From assembly GCF_900106695.1 (NCBI RefSeq), contig NZ_FNMZ01000003.1, forward strand, positions 124,001 to 188,000: a DNA stretch of 64,000 nt. The letters are read 5' to 3'. A model generated the notes under the pieces. The model searched no databases. It was not told where the DNA came from and saw nothing but the letters and a program-made list of their open reading frames with translations. Made by a program: the position numbers and the translations under genes. The number at the start of each line of letters is the position of its first letter. Within the stretch, counting starts at the first letter, position 1. This document shows positions 40,033 to 47,430 of the stretch, piece by piece. This DNA comes from Albimonas donghaensis (GTDB lineage: Bacteria > Pseudomonadota > Alphaproteobacteria > Rhodobacterales > Rhodobacteraceae).

Positions 40033-40068
40033 CCCGCGTCCCCGGGGCCGACGCCCCGGGGACGCGGG
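40033..40068. terminator. Bidirectional terminator hairpin
   Basis: Perfect 15-bp inverted repeat (40033-40047 / 40054-40068) with a 6-nt loop, between converging genes. Confidence 0.8.
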
Positions 40069-40074
40069 AGAGGC

Positions 40075-40653
40075 TCAGTGGCCGAAGGCCTCGTTGGGGG
40101 TCCAGTCGAAGTCCTCCCCCGGCCCGGCCCATTCCATGAGCAGGCAGGACGTCGACAGCCGCTGGAACCAGGTGGCTTCCAGTTCGTACCAGCCCGGCTC
40201 CGGCACCTCGTATTCGTCCTTCCAGCCCATGGTCATGCAGCCATGCCGGCCGTCATGCTCATAGACGTTGACGCCCCCGATATGCAGCCGGACCCCGTCG
40301 TTGGACTGCAGGCGGACCTTCCACTTCCCGGCTTTTTCGAAGTGGATGTAACCCTTTATGTAGGCCGCCACCTTCTCCGCCGCCTGCGAGGTCAGCGCCT
40401 TCTGCCCCGGCGCGGTGTCGGGATAGTCGAAGCCCACCAGCGGCTCGCCAAGCTGGGCGTTGCCCTTGAGCCCGTCGATCTGGTTGAGGAACCGCACGTC
40501 CGGCGGATAGACGTAGCGCACCTCGAGCCCGGGCTTGAGCCCCTCGGGCTGGGGATCGGCGCGGGTCAGGACCTCGGCCGCCGCCTCCGTCCAGGCCCCC
40601 GACGCCCAGACCGCTCCAAGCGCCAGAAGCGCCGCCGCAACTTGCCGTCTCAT
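40075..40653 (-). CDS. Secreted PA14-like domain protein
   Basis: A 192-residue protein with a signal peptide (MRRQVAAALLALGAVWASGA). The mature part has the PA14/GLEYA carbohydrate-binding pattern: an AAYIKGYIHFEKAGKWKVRL strand pair, then SNDGVRLHIGGVNVYEHDG, then PEPGWYELEATWFQ and LLMEWAGPG. Such domains bind sugars in surface and secreted proteins. The ATG at 40653 has a GGGGG site; another ATG seven codons upstream is possible. It is a stand-alone domain with no enzyme attached. Confidence 0.78.
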   Translation of the reverse strand: MRRQVAAALLALGAVWASGAWTEAAAEVLTRADPQPEGLKPGLEVRYVYPPDVRFLNQIDGLKGNAQLGEPLVGFDYPDTAPGQKALTSQAAEKVAAYIKGYIHFEKAGKWKVRLQSNDGVRLHIGGVNVYEHDGRHGCMTMGWKDEYEVPEPGWYELEATWFQRLSTSCLLMEWAGPGEDFDWTPNEAFGH

Positions 40654-40833
40654 GCCGGACCCCCGTGGTGTCATGTCTCGAACCGGAGCCGACGCTAGAA
40701 GCCCCCGCGCCGGACGCCAACGGTTTTCTCGCGCCCGACCGCGGGAAACCGACGCCGGGCGCCGCGCGGCCTTGTGCGCGTTGGGGAAACGCGCTTCTCT
40801 GGCGCCGGGCAGCAACCGGAAAGGGGGCCGGGT

Positions 40834-41448
40834 ATGGCGAAGATCGTCGTGTTCGCGCAGCAGAAAGGCGGGGCCGGCAAGACCACGCTGCTGGTGCAGA
40901 CCGCGGTCGCCATGGCGGCGCGGGGCTGCACGCTGGCGCTGGTGGACCTCGACCCGCAGCGCAGCCTGACCCGCTGGGCGGAGATCCGCAACGACCCCGA
41001 GATCCCCGTGGACGCCGCCGCCGACTGGCAGGCCGGCGCCGCGCTGCGCAAGGCCGCCCGCGCCGCCGGCCACGTGCTGGTGGACTGTCCGGGCAACGCC
41101 GACATCCTGCTGCGCGCCGCCGTGCGCCAGGCCGATCTGGTGGTCATCCCCTGCCAGCCCTCGCCCATGGACGCCTGGGCCACCGGCGCCACGCTGGAGA
41201 TGTGCGCCAGGGAGAAGACCCGCGCGGTCATCGTGCTCAACCGCGTGCCGCCCCGCGGCGGCGCGATGGAGGAGACGCTGCGCATGCTGGCCGAGAGCGG
41301 CGCCGACATCTCCCCCGCCGCGCTGGGCGCCCGGGTGGCCTATTCCACCGCCTTCCTGCAGGGGCGCGCGGCCTCCGAGGTCTCGCCCCGCTCCCGCGCC
41401 GCGCAGGAGGTCGGGGCGCTGGCCGAGGACCTGATGTCCCGCCTGTGA
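40834..41448 (+). CDS. ParA-family ATPase (orphan)
   Basis: A 204-residue deviant Walker A ATPase: MAKIVVFAQQKGGAGKTT with the signature Lys, switch VLVDCPGNAD and ALVDLDPQRSLTRW. Small ParA proteins position plasmids, chemoreceptor clusters or other cargo on the nucleoid. No parB or adaptor gene is adjacent, and the gene is distinct from mipZ at 5226-6032. The ATG at 40834 has an AAGGGGG site. Its stop overlaps a GTG start of the acetyltransferase gene, so the two may be coupled. Confidence 0.86.
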   Translation: MAKIVVFAQQKGGAGKTTLLVQTAVAMAARGCTLALVDLDPQRSLTRWAEIRNDPEIPVDAAADWQAGAALRKAARAAGHVLVDCPGNADILLRAAVRQADLVVIPCQPSPMDAWATGATLEMCAREKTRAVIVLNRVPPRGGAMEETLRMLAESGADISPAALGARVAYSTAFLQGRAASEVSPRSRAAQEVGALAEDLMSRL

Positions 41449-42041
41449 CCGCGCCCGTGAACCCGACCATGCCCCCGCCCCTGGAGACCGCCCGCCTGAT
41501 CCTGCGCCCGTTCGAGGACCGCGACCGCGACGCCTTCGCGGCCCTGGTCGCGGACCCGGAGGTGATGCGCTTTTTCCCCGCGCCGCTGGATCGCGCCCGC
41601 TCCGACGCGCTGATCGACCGGCTGGAAGCGCATCGGGCCGCGGCCCTCGCCGCCTTCCCGGCGCTGGAGCTGAAGGCGACCGGCGAATGCATCGGCTTCG
41701 CCGGGCTCCACGCCTCGGTCATGCCGGGGACCGACGCGCCCTGCGTCGAGGTGGGCTGGCGGCTGGCCCGTCCCGCCTGGGGACAAGGCTACGCCACGGA
41801 GGCCGCCCGCGCCGACATCGCCCGCGGCTTCGCGCCCCGCGCGGAGGGCGGGCTGGACCTGGCCGAAATCGTGGCCTTCGCCGTCGCCGCCAACGCGCCC
41901 TCGCTGGCGGTGATGGAGCGGCTGGGCATGACCCGCGACCCCGCCGACGACTTCGCCCTGCCGGACTTTCCCCCCGGCCATCCCCATCGCGCCGGCGCGC
42001 TATACCGGCTGCGCGCTTGCGACTTCGCCCCGGACCGCTAA
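41445..42041 (+). CDS. GNAT family N-acetyltransferase (RimJ/RimL-like)
   Basis: About 198 residues. Family pattern: LETARLILRPFEDRDRDAFAAL, VEVGWRLARPAWGQGYATEA (acetyl-CoA pyrophosphate loop, Q-G-Y-A-T-E-A) and NAPSLAVMERLGM. These enzymes acetylate protein N-termini, antibiotics or small amines; the substrate is unknown. The start is set at GTG 41445, which overlaps the ParA TGA (GTGA), because the internal ATG at 41469 has no ribosome site. Either is possible. Confidence 0.82.
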   Translation: MTAPVNPTMPPPLETARLILRPFEDRDRDAFAALVADPEVMRFFPAPLDRARSDALIDRLEAHRAAALAAFPALELKATGECIGFAGLHASVMPGTDAPCVEVGWRLARPAWGQGYATEAARADIARGFAPRAEGGLDLAEIVAFAVAANAPSLAVMERLGMTRDPADDFALPDFPPGHPHRAGALYRLRACDFAPDR

Positions 42042-42092
42042 GTTCGTCGCCCGAACCCGGAGGTCCCGCCCTCCCCACCGGAGGCCCGATCC

Positions 42093-42728
42093 ATGTCCCG
42101 CGATGGCGCGACCGACGCCTATTCCCTGATCCTCGACGCCATCGACCGCGGCCGTTATCCGCCCGGCGCCCGGCTGGTGGAGACGGAGCTGGCCGAGCGC
42201 TTCGGCGTCTCCCGCACCCCGATCCGCGAGGCGCTGGGGCGGCTGGAGACGCAGGGCGTCGTCCAGCATGACGGACGGCGCGGGCTGGTGGTCGCCTCTC
42301 TGGACCACAACCAGCTGGGCGAATTGTATGAGGTCCGCGCCGTGGTCGAGGGCCTGGCCGCCCGCCTCGCCGCCCGCCACGCGGCGCCGGAGGAAAAGGC
42401 CCTGCTGCGCCGCCTGGTGGAGGACAGCCGCCGACTGACCGCGGATCCGGAATCGCTGCGCGACAACAACCGGCGCTTTCACCGGCAGGTGCATCTCGCC
42501 TCCCACAACCGCTATCTGAACACGATGCTGGACGGGATCCGGCGGTCGATGGCGCTGCTGACCATGACCTCCCTGTCCGATCCGCTGCGCGGGGCCGAGA
42601 CGGTGGACGAGCATGACGCCATCGTTCAGGCGATCGAGACGCGGGACGAGGACGGCGCCGACGCCGCCGCGCAGCGCCACATCTCCCGCGCCTACGAAAA
42701 GCGCCTGAGCGTGGAGGCGGAGCGCTAA
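42093..42728 (+). CDS. GntR-family transcriptional regulator (FCD domain)
   Basis: A 211-residue repressor-type regulator. The N-terminal winged helix is GARLVETELAERFGVSRTPIREALGRLETQGVV, followed by an all-helical FCD ligand domain (LDHNQLGELYEVRAVVEGLAARLA ... RFHRQVHLASHNRYL ... EHDAIVQAI) with metal-binding His residues. Members respond to organic acids. The target is unknown. The ATG at 42093 has GGAGG. Its stop overlaps that of the convergent tetR-type gene by 3 bp. Confidence 0.9.
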   Translation: MSRDGATDAYSLILDAIDRGRYPPGARLVETELAERFGVSRTPIREALGRLETQGVVQHDGRRGLVVASLDHNQLGELYEVRAVVEGLAARLAARHAAPEEKALLRRLVEDSRRLTADPESLRDNNRRFHRQVHLASHNRYLNTMLDGIRRSMALLTMTSLSDPLRGAETVDEHDAIVQAIETRDEDGADAAAQRHISRAYEKRLSVEAER

Positions 42729-43354
42729 CCCGGGGCGGGGGCGGCGATGGGGGCCGGGATCGGAACGGGGCGCATGGCCTCGATCTCGGCGGCCAGATCT
42801 TCGGCCATGTCGCGGGCGTCCTGCTCGGCCCCGGCCCGCTGGGCATAGGCCCGCAGACCCATCAGCCGGGACTGCATGCGGCGGGCGAGCTTCGCGGGAT
42901 CGGCCTCGGCGGGGACTTCGCCGGCGGCGCGGGCGGCTTCGAACCGCGCCGCCAGCCGCGCCTCGAACCCGCTCAGCAGGCGGTCGGCCTCGGCGCGCAA
43001 TTCGGGCTCGTCGCCGGCGCATTCCAGCAGCGTCTTGACCAGAAGGCAGGCGTTGGTGGTGTCCGGATCGACCATCCGCGCCCCCAGCCGACGGGCGAAT
43101 TCCGCCAGCCCGGCCAGGGGCGCGCGCCCCTCCGTCGCGGCCTCCAGCTCCGCCCGCGTGGTCGCGGCGTAGCGATCCAGGGCCTCGCGGAACAGCCCCT
43201 CCTTCGAGCCGAACGCCGCGTAGATGCTGCCCGGCCGCATGTCGAGCGCCCGTTCCAGGTCACGGGTGGAGGTCGCGTGCCAGCCCTTGCGCCAGAACAG
43301 CTCCAGCGCCGCGCAGAGCGCCTTCTCCCGCTTTTCCGTCGCCAGCCGCGCCAT
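42725..43354 (-). CDS. TetR-family transcriptional regulator
   Basis: A 209-residue regulator. The N-terminal helix-turn-helix is ALELFWRKGWHATSTRDLERALDMRPGSIYAAFGSKEGLFREAL. The C-terminal ligand domain is of the TetR_C type (NACLLVKTLLECAGDEPELRAEADRLL). It is divergent to the AhpD-like gene, with two palindromic operators (43411-43452) in between, so it probably represses that gene and itself. The ATG at 43354 has AAGGAGGGG; the frame is open further upstream across the operators. Confidence 0.9.
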   Translation of the reverse strand: MARLATEKREKALCAALELFWRKGWHATSTRDLERALDMRPGSIYAAFGSKEGLFREALDRYAATTRAELEAATEGRAPLAGLAEFARRLGARMVDPDTTNACLLVKTLLECAGDEPELRAEADRLLSGFEARLAARFEAARAAGEVPAEADPAKLARRMQSRLMGLRAYAQRAGAEQDARDMAEDLAAEIEAMRPVPIPAPIAAPAPG

Positions 43355-43410
43355 GCCGCCCCTCCTTCCGCCGCCCCCTGCCGCCGCCATCGGACACGGG
43401 GGCATCACAA

Positions 43411-43430
43411 ACTTGAGCATTTGCTCAAGT
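43411..43430. promoter_or_regulatory. TetR-type operator 1
   Basis: ACTTGAGCATTTGCTCAAGT is a perfect 9-bp inverted repeat with a 2-bp centre, between the divergent tetR-type and AhpD-like genes. Confidence 0.8.
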
Positions 43431-43436
43431 CAAACC

Positions 43437-43452
43437 TTGAGCGCTCGCTCAA
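43437..43452. promoter_or_regulatory. TetR-type operator 2
   Basis: TTGAGCGCTCGCTCAA is a 7-bp inverted repeat with a 2-bp centre, sharing TTGAGC/GCTCAA with operator 1. The two centres are 24 bp apart. Confidence 0.78.
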
Positions 43453-43519
43453 CATGCATATCTCTCTCCCACGGCCGCCGGTCAAGGCCGCGCCCCACAC
43501 AAGGAATATGGAGCCAGAG

Positions 43520-44086
43520 ATGGTCGATTTCACCCTGCACAGCCCCGAGACCGCCCCCGAAGCCGGCAAACCGCTTCTCGACGCCTCGCAGAAGGCTTTC
43601 GGCATGATCCCCGGCCTGCACCGCGTGCTCGTCGAATCCCCCGAGACGCTGGAGGCCTATCAGCACCTGCACCGCCTGTTCCAGGAGACGTCCTTCACCC
43701 CGACCGAGCTCAACGTGGTCTGGCTGACCATCAACGTCGAGCACGCCTGCCACTATTGCGTGCCGGCGCATACCGGCATCGCCAAGCGCATGAACGTGGA
43801 CGACGCGGTGATCGAGGCTCTGCGCAACGAGACGCCGCTGCCCGATCCGAAGCTGGAGGCGCTGCGGACCTTCACCCTGGCCCTGGTCCGCCAGCGCGGC
43901 GAGATGGAGGATGCGCAGGTGCAGACCTTCCTCGACGCCGGCTTCACCCGGAAGAACGTCCTGGAGGTGGTGCTCGGCCTGTCCCAGAAGGTGATCAGCA
44001 ACTACGTCAACCATCTGGCCGAAACCCCGGTCGACACGCCCTTCCAGAAGTTCGCGTGGGAGAAGCGGGCGACGGAAGCCGCCTGA
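43520..44086 (+). CDS. AhpD-like carboxymuconolactone decarboxylase family protein
   Basis: A 188-residue protein of the alkylhydroperoxidase D/carboxymuconolactone decarboxylase fold. The redox motif is EHACHYCVPAH (Cys77, Cys80, His84), typical of AhpD-type peroxidases or disulfide reductases that respond to electrophile or oxidant stress. The ATG at 43520 has GGAG 6 nt upstream; an ATG at 43508 is in frame but its AAGGA is too close. It is controlled, by inference, by the divergent TetR regulator through the two operators upstream. Confidence 0.88.
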   Translation: MVDFTLHSPETAPEAGKPLLDASQKAFGMIPGLHRVLVESPETLEAYQHLHRLFQETSFTPTELNVVWLTINVEHACHYCVPAHTGIAKRMNVDDAVIEALRNETPLPDPKLEALRTFTLALVRQRGEMEDAQVQTFLDAGFTRKNVLEVVLGLSQKVISNYVNHLAETPVDTPFQKFAWEKRATEAA

Positions 44087-44119
44087 CGGGCGGAGATGCG
44101 GAATCGCGCCGGCCGCCTG

Positions 44120-44518
44120 TCAGGCGGTCGGCGCTCCGCGGCTCTCCCGATCCCGCGCGCCATGGTTCGCGGCGCGCGCCCGAGCGGCCCGACGCGCCCT
44201 GCGCTCGGCCTCGGCGCCGAGTTCCGTCTCGCCGAACTGCTCAAGACGCAGATCCATGGTGGCGTTGGTCGCGCGGGCGAGGTCCCGCAGGATCTCATCC
44301 ATATCGTTGAGCGCCGCCACGAAGCTCGCCTCGTCCCGGTAGACAAACCGCACATTGGCATGTTCGTCATCCGCCGCGCCGGGCCGCAGCTCGGCCTCCA
44401 GCAGCCCGTGCCGGGCATGACGCCGTCGCAGCAGGGGCAAGTGCTTGCCGTCGAAGTACTCGTAGTCGAACCAGGTTCCTTCGGCCTTGAGGAAACGCGT
44501 GCGCACGATCAGCGTCAT
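44120..44518 (-). CDS. EthD-like small protein, hypothetical
   Basis: About 132 residues. The pattern TRFLKAEGTWFDYEYFDGKHLPLLRRRHARHGLLEAELRP ... VRFVYRDEASFVAALNDMDEILRDLARATNA is that of a ferredoxin-like dimeric alpha-beta barrel, EthD/DUF-type, that includes enzymes and accessory proteins of unknown activity. The last 30 residues are Arg/Ala-rich. The ATG at 44518 is preferred; a GTG 5 codons upstream is possible. It converges on the AhpD-like gene. Confidence 0.62.
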   Translation of the reverse strand: MTLIVRTRFLKAEGTWFDYEYFDGKHLPLLRRRHARHGLLEAELRPGAADDEHANVRFVYRDEASFVAALNDMDEILRDLARATNATMDLRLEQFGETELGAEAERRARRAARARAANHGARDRESRGAPTA

Positions 44519-44663
44519 CTCGGTTGCATCCACCCCTATTCCGCCCTATCCGCCTTCGTGGAAAAACGTATTTCGTGCAGCATTCATACCGCACCCCGCG
44601 CCCCCCGCAAAATAACATCGGCGTCGAGAGCCGGGATTTGTGAGGAGGAATATAGAATTCTGA

Positions 44664-46400
44664 TCACCTTACGGTCTCGTCCGGGAAATGCTTCATCGCC
44701 AGCCGGATCGGGTTCGGGGCCGCCTGGCCGAGACCGCAGATCGAGGCGTCCTCCATCACCTGGCACAGGTCCTCCAGCAGATCCCGGTCCCAGCGCGGCT
44801 CCTGCATCAGGCTCACCGCCTTGGCGCAGCCGACCCGGCAGGGCGTGCACTGTCCGCAGCTTTCGTCGGCGAAGAAGCGCAGCATGTTGAGCGCCGCGCC
44901 CCGCGCGCTGTCCTGGTCCGACAGCACCACCACGGCGGCCGAGCCGATGAAGCTGCCGCGGTCCTGAAGGCAGTCGAAATCCAGCGGCACATCGGCGTCG
45001 GAGGCCGGCAGCAGGCCCGAGGACGGCCCCCCCGGCTGATAGGCCTTGAACACGTGGCCCGGCAGCATCCCCCCCGCCGCGGCGATCAGGTCGGTGATGG
45101 TCGAGCCCGCCGGCAGGCAATGCACGCCGGGATTCCGCACCCGGCCCGAGACCGAGAAATTGCGCAGCCCCCGCCGACCGTTGCGCTCGACGCCCGAGAG
45201 GATCTCGGGCCCCTCGTGGCAGATGCGGGCCACCCATTTCAGGGTCTCGATGTTGTGCACCAGGGTCGGGCGGCCGTGGATGCCGGATTGCGCGACGAAA
45301 GGGGGGCGGTGACGAGGGAGGCCGCGCTTGCCCTCGATCGACTCGAGCATCGCGGATTCCTCGCCGCAGATATAGGCGCCGGCGCCCCGGCGCAGGTCGA
45401 TATGGCCGGGGGGGACGAGGCCGGCGGCCTCCAGCGCGGCGATCTCGCGGATCAGGATCTCGCGCGCCGCGGGGTATTCGTCCCGCAGGTAGATCACGCA
45501 GGTCTCGGCCTCGACCACATGGCCCGCGATCAGCATGCCCTCCAGGATCAGGTGCGGGCGGGTTTCGAGGAAGACCCGGTCCTTGAAGGTGCCGGGCTCG
45601 CCCTCGTCGCCATTGACGGCGAGCATCCGGGGACCGGGCTCGGCGCGCACGAAGCCCCATTTGCGGGCGGCCGGGAAGCCGGCGCCCCCGAGCCCGCGCA
45701 GGCCGGATTCGGCCACCAGCCCCTGGATATCGTCCCGCGTCGTCGCGCCCTCGCGCAGGGCGCGGAGCTGGACGTAGCCGCCGCCGGCCAGATAGGCGTC
45801 GAGGGATTCGCAATCGGGAATCAGCGGGCGGGTTTCGCCGGCCTCCGCGGCGGCGAGGACGGCTTCCGGGGTGGCGCGGTCCACATGGCGATGGCCGATC
45901 TCCGCGGTGGGGGCGAGATCGCAGCGCCCCATGCAGGGCGCTTCGAGGATGCGGATCCGGGCGGGGTCCGTGCCCGCGACCAGCGCGCTGCGCAGCGCCT
46001 CGGCGCCCGCCATGGCGCAGGAAAGCGAGCCGCAGACCCGGACGGTCAGCGCGGGGGGCGGGGTTTCGTCTTCGCGGATCGGGTCGAAATGGGCGTAGAA
46101 GGTGGCGACCTCCCATATCTCGGCCTGGGCGAGGCGCATGTCCTCGGCCAGCGCGCGCAGATGAGCGGCCGAGAGGTGGCCGTGGGCGTCCTGGATCAGG
46201 TGGAGATGCTCGATCAGCCGGTCGCGGGCATGCGGGCCCGGGCCGATCAGGGCGCGGATTTCGGCCAGGGCGGCGTCTTCGGCCTGGCGGCCCCGGGGCT
46301 GGCGGCGGCCCTTGCCGCGGCCGGATTTCCAGATGCCGGGGGCCGGGTCGCCCTTCGAGGCGCCTGCGCCGACCTGCTGGGTCCCGTTGTTTTCCGCCAT
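44664..46400 (-). CDS. Fused NuoE-NuoF / FdsG-FdsB-type NAD-dependent dehydrogenase subunit
   Basis: A 578-residue fusion. Residues ~40-185 form a NuoE/FdsG-like thioredoxin domain with 2Fe-2S ligands C123, C128, C156 and C160. Residues ~195-575 form the NuoF/FdsB diaphorase: SGLRGLGGAGFPAARKW and VNGDEGEPGTFKDR (NADH/FMN site), YICGEESAMLES, and the 4Fe-4S motif CGQCTPCR (515-522) with the later SICGLG Cys. Such units couple NAD+ to formate dehydrogenases or hydrogenases. No catalytic subunit gene is adjacent. It starts at ATG 46400 with an Arg/Lys-rich, Gly-rich leader of ~40 residues. Confidence 0.88.
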   Translation of the reverse strand: MAENNGTQQVGAGASKGDPAPGIWKSGRGKGRRQPRGRQAEDAALAEIRALIGPGPHARDRLIEHLHLIQDAHGHLSAAHLRALAEDMRLAQAEIWEVATFYAHFDPIREDETPPPALTVRVCGSLSCAMAGAEALRSALVAGTDPARIRILEAPCMGRCDLAPTAEIGHRHVDRATPEAVLAAAEAGETRPLIPDCESLDAYLAGGGYVQLRALREGATTRDDIQGLVAESGLRGLGGAGFPAARKWGFVRAEPGPRMLAVNGDEGEPGTFKDRVFLETRPHLILEGMLIAGHVVEAETCVIYLRDEYPAAREILIREIAALEAAGLVPPGHIDLRRGAGAYICGEESAMLESIEGKRGLPRHRPPFVAQSGIHGRPTLVHNIETLKWVARICHEGPEILSGVERNGRRGLRNFSVSGRVRNPGVHCLPAGSTITDLIAAAGGMLPGHVFKAYQPGGPSSGLLPASDADVPLDFDCLQDRGSFIGSAAVVVLSDQDSARGAALNMLRFFADESCGQCTPCRVGCAKAVSLMQEPRWDRDLLEDLCQVMEDASICGLGQAAPNPIRLAMKHFPDETVR

Positions 46401-46720
46401 GCCTCGGCCTCCCGTCGCTCGCCTGTCCCGGCGCCTCGCGCGCCCCGCGTCGCCCCGATGCGCGCGGGGGATCGGCCCTGCATACTAGGCGCAGCGGCGG
46501 GCGGCGACAGGCGCAATGCGACCAGGCCGGGCGCGGGAGGGACATGGCGCGTGGCCGGGCCGGGCCGGTTCGGCACGAAAACCGCGCTCAGGGCGACCCA
46601 GGGTCGCCCGGCCGGGGCGCGGGCTTGCGCGATGCGGCGGCGCGGCTAACCTGTCGCTGGAATTCCGCGTCGCCGCCGCTCCGGCGCAGCCGGCCCGCAG
46701 CAGCTGAAAGGCCCCTTTGC
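46401..46720. other. Intergenic region upstream of the dehydrogenase fusion gene
   Basis: 320 bp, GC-rich, between divergent genes. A 9-bp inverted repeat GGGCGACCC-a-GGGTCGCCC lies at 46591-46609. Nothing else was recognised. Confidence 0.5.
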
Positions 46721-47227
46721 ATGACGCCTCCCGCTCCGTCGACCGGATGCGCGCCCCTGCGCGGGGCCGCGCGCCGCGTCGCCCCCGCCGCCCGGCTCAT
46801 CGCGTGTCTGCTGCTCGCGTGCCTGGGCGGCGGCGCCGCCGCCCGGGCCGGCACGCCGGAAACCGGGCTGGCCGAGACGCTGCGGACCGAGGGCCGCGAC
46901 CTGAGCCTGGCGGAATGGCGGGCGCTGACCCGGGGCCGCACGGTCTGGTACCGGATCGACGGCGCGCTCTGGGGGCGGGAGAGCTACCGGGAGGAAGGGC
47001 GCGTCATTTTCCAGTTCCCTGACGGCGAATGCCTGGACGCGGAATGGAGCTATCGGGCGCCGTGGTTCTGCTTCGATTTCGGGCAGGCGCTGGGGGGCTC
47101 GCCGCATTGCTTCCGGCATATCGAGCTGGACGATCAGCTCTACGCGCTGGGCCGTTCCGGCGCGCCCCAGGCCATCGACCGCATCGACGACGCCGCGGTC
47201 GCCTGCGGCCTCAATCCATCGAGCTGA
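46721..47227 (+). CDS. Hypothetical secreted protein, related to the gene at 30996
   Basis: 168 residues. A signal peptide is present (LIACLLLACLGGGAAARAG, about residues 25-45). The mature domain RESYREEGRVIFQFPDGECL, then DAEWSYRAPWFCFDFGQ and HCFRHIELDDQLY, has three Cys and aligns by eye with the protein at 30996-31436. Both carry (RE)xYxxxGxVxxxxxxGxCLxxxW, then (I/F)CFxYF and a later Cys. The ATG at 46721 has AAAGG about 10 nt upstream. Function is unknown. Confidence 0.62.
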   Translation: MTPPAPSTGCAPLRGAARRVAPAARLIACLLLACLGGGAAARAGTPETGLAETLRTEGRDLSLAEWRALTRGRTVWYRIDGALWGRESYREEGRVIFQFPDGECLDAEWSYRAPWFCFDFGQALGGSPHCFRHIELDDQLYALGRSGAPQAIDRIDDAAVACGLNPSS

Positions 47228-47430
47228 GGGCGGCCAGCCGGACGAACGGCGGCCGAAGAAGCCCGCCGCCGCGCCGCTCGTCCCCGGGTCCCGCGCGCTT
47301 TCCCGCCAAAGGCCTTCTGAACCGCAGGGCGCGGAGAGCGGCCCTCGCCGGTCTCCGCGCCCTTCCTTTCATCGCGGCGCCGGTCGCCCCCCGCGGCTCC
47401 CCGGCTCCCCGGCCCCCCGGCCGCAGACCG

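Noticed and set aside
44640-44663. Strong ribosome-site-like GAGGAGGAATATAG on the plus strand
   Set aside because: No start codon with a protein-like frame follows. The downstream plus frame runs antisense to the dehydrogenase fusion gene.
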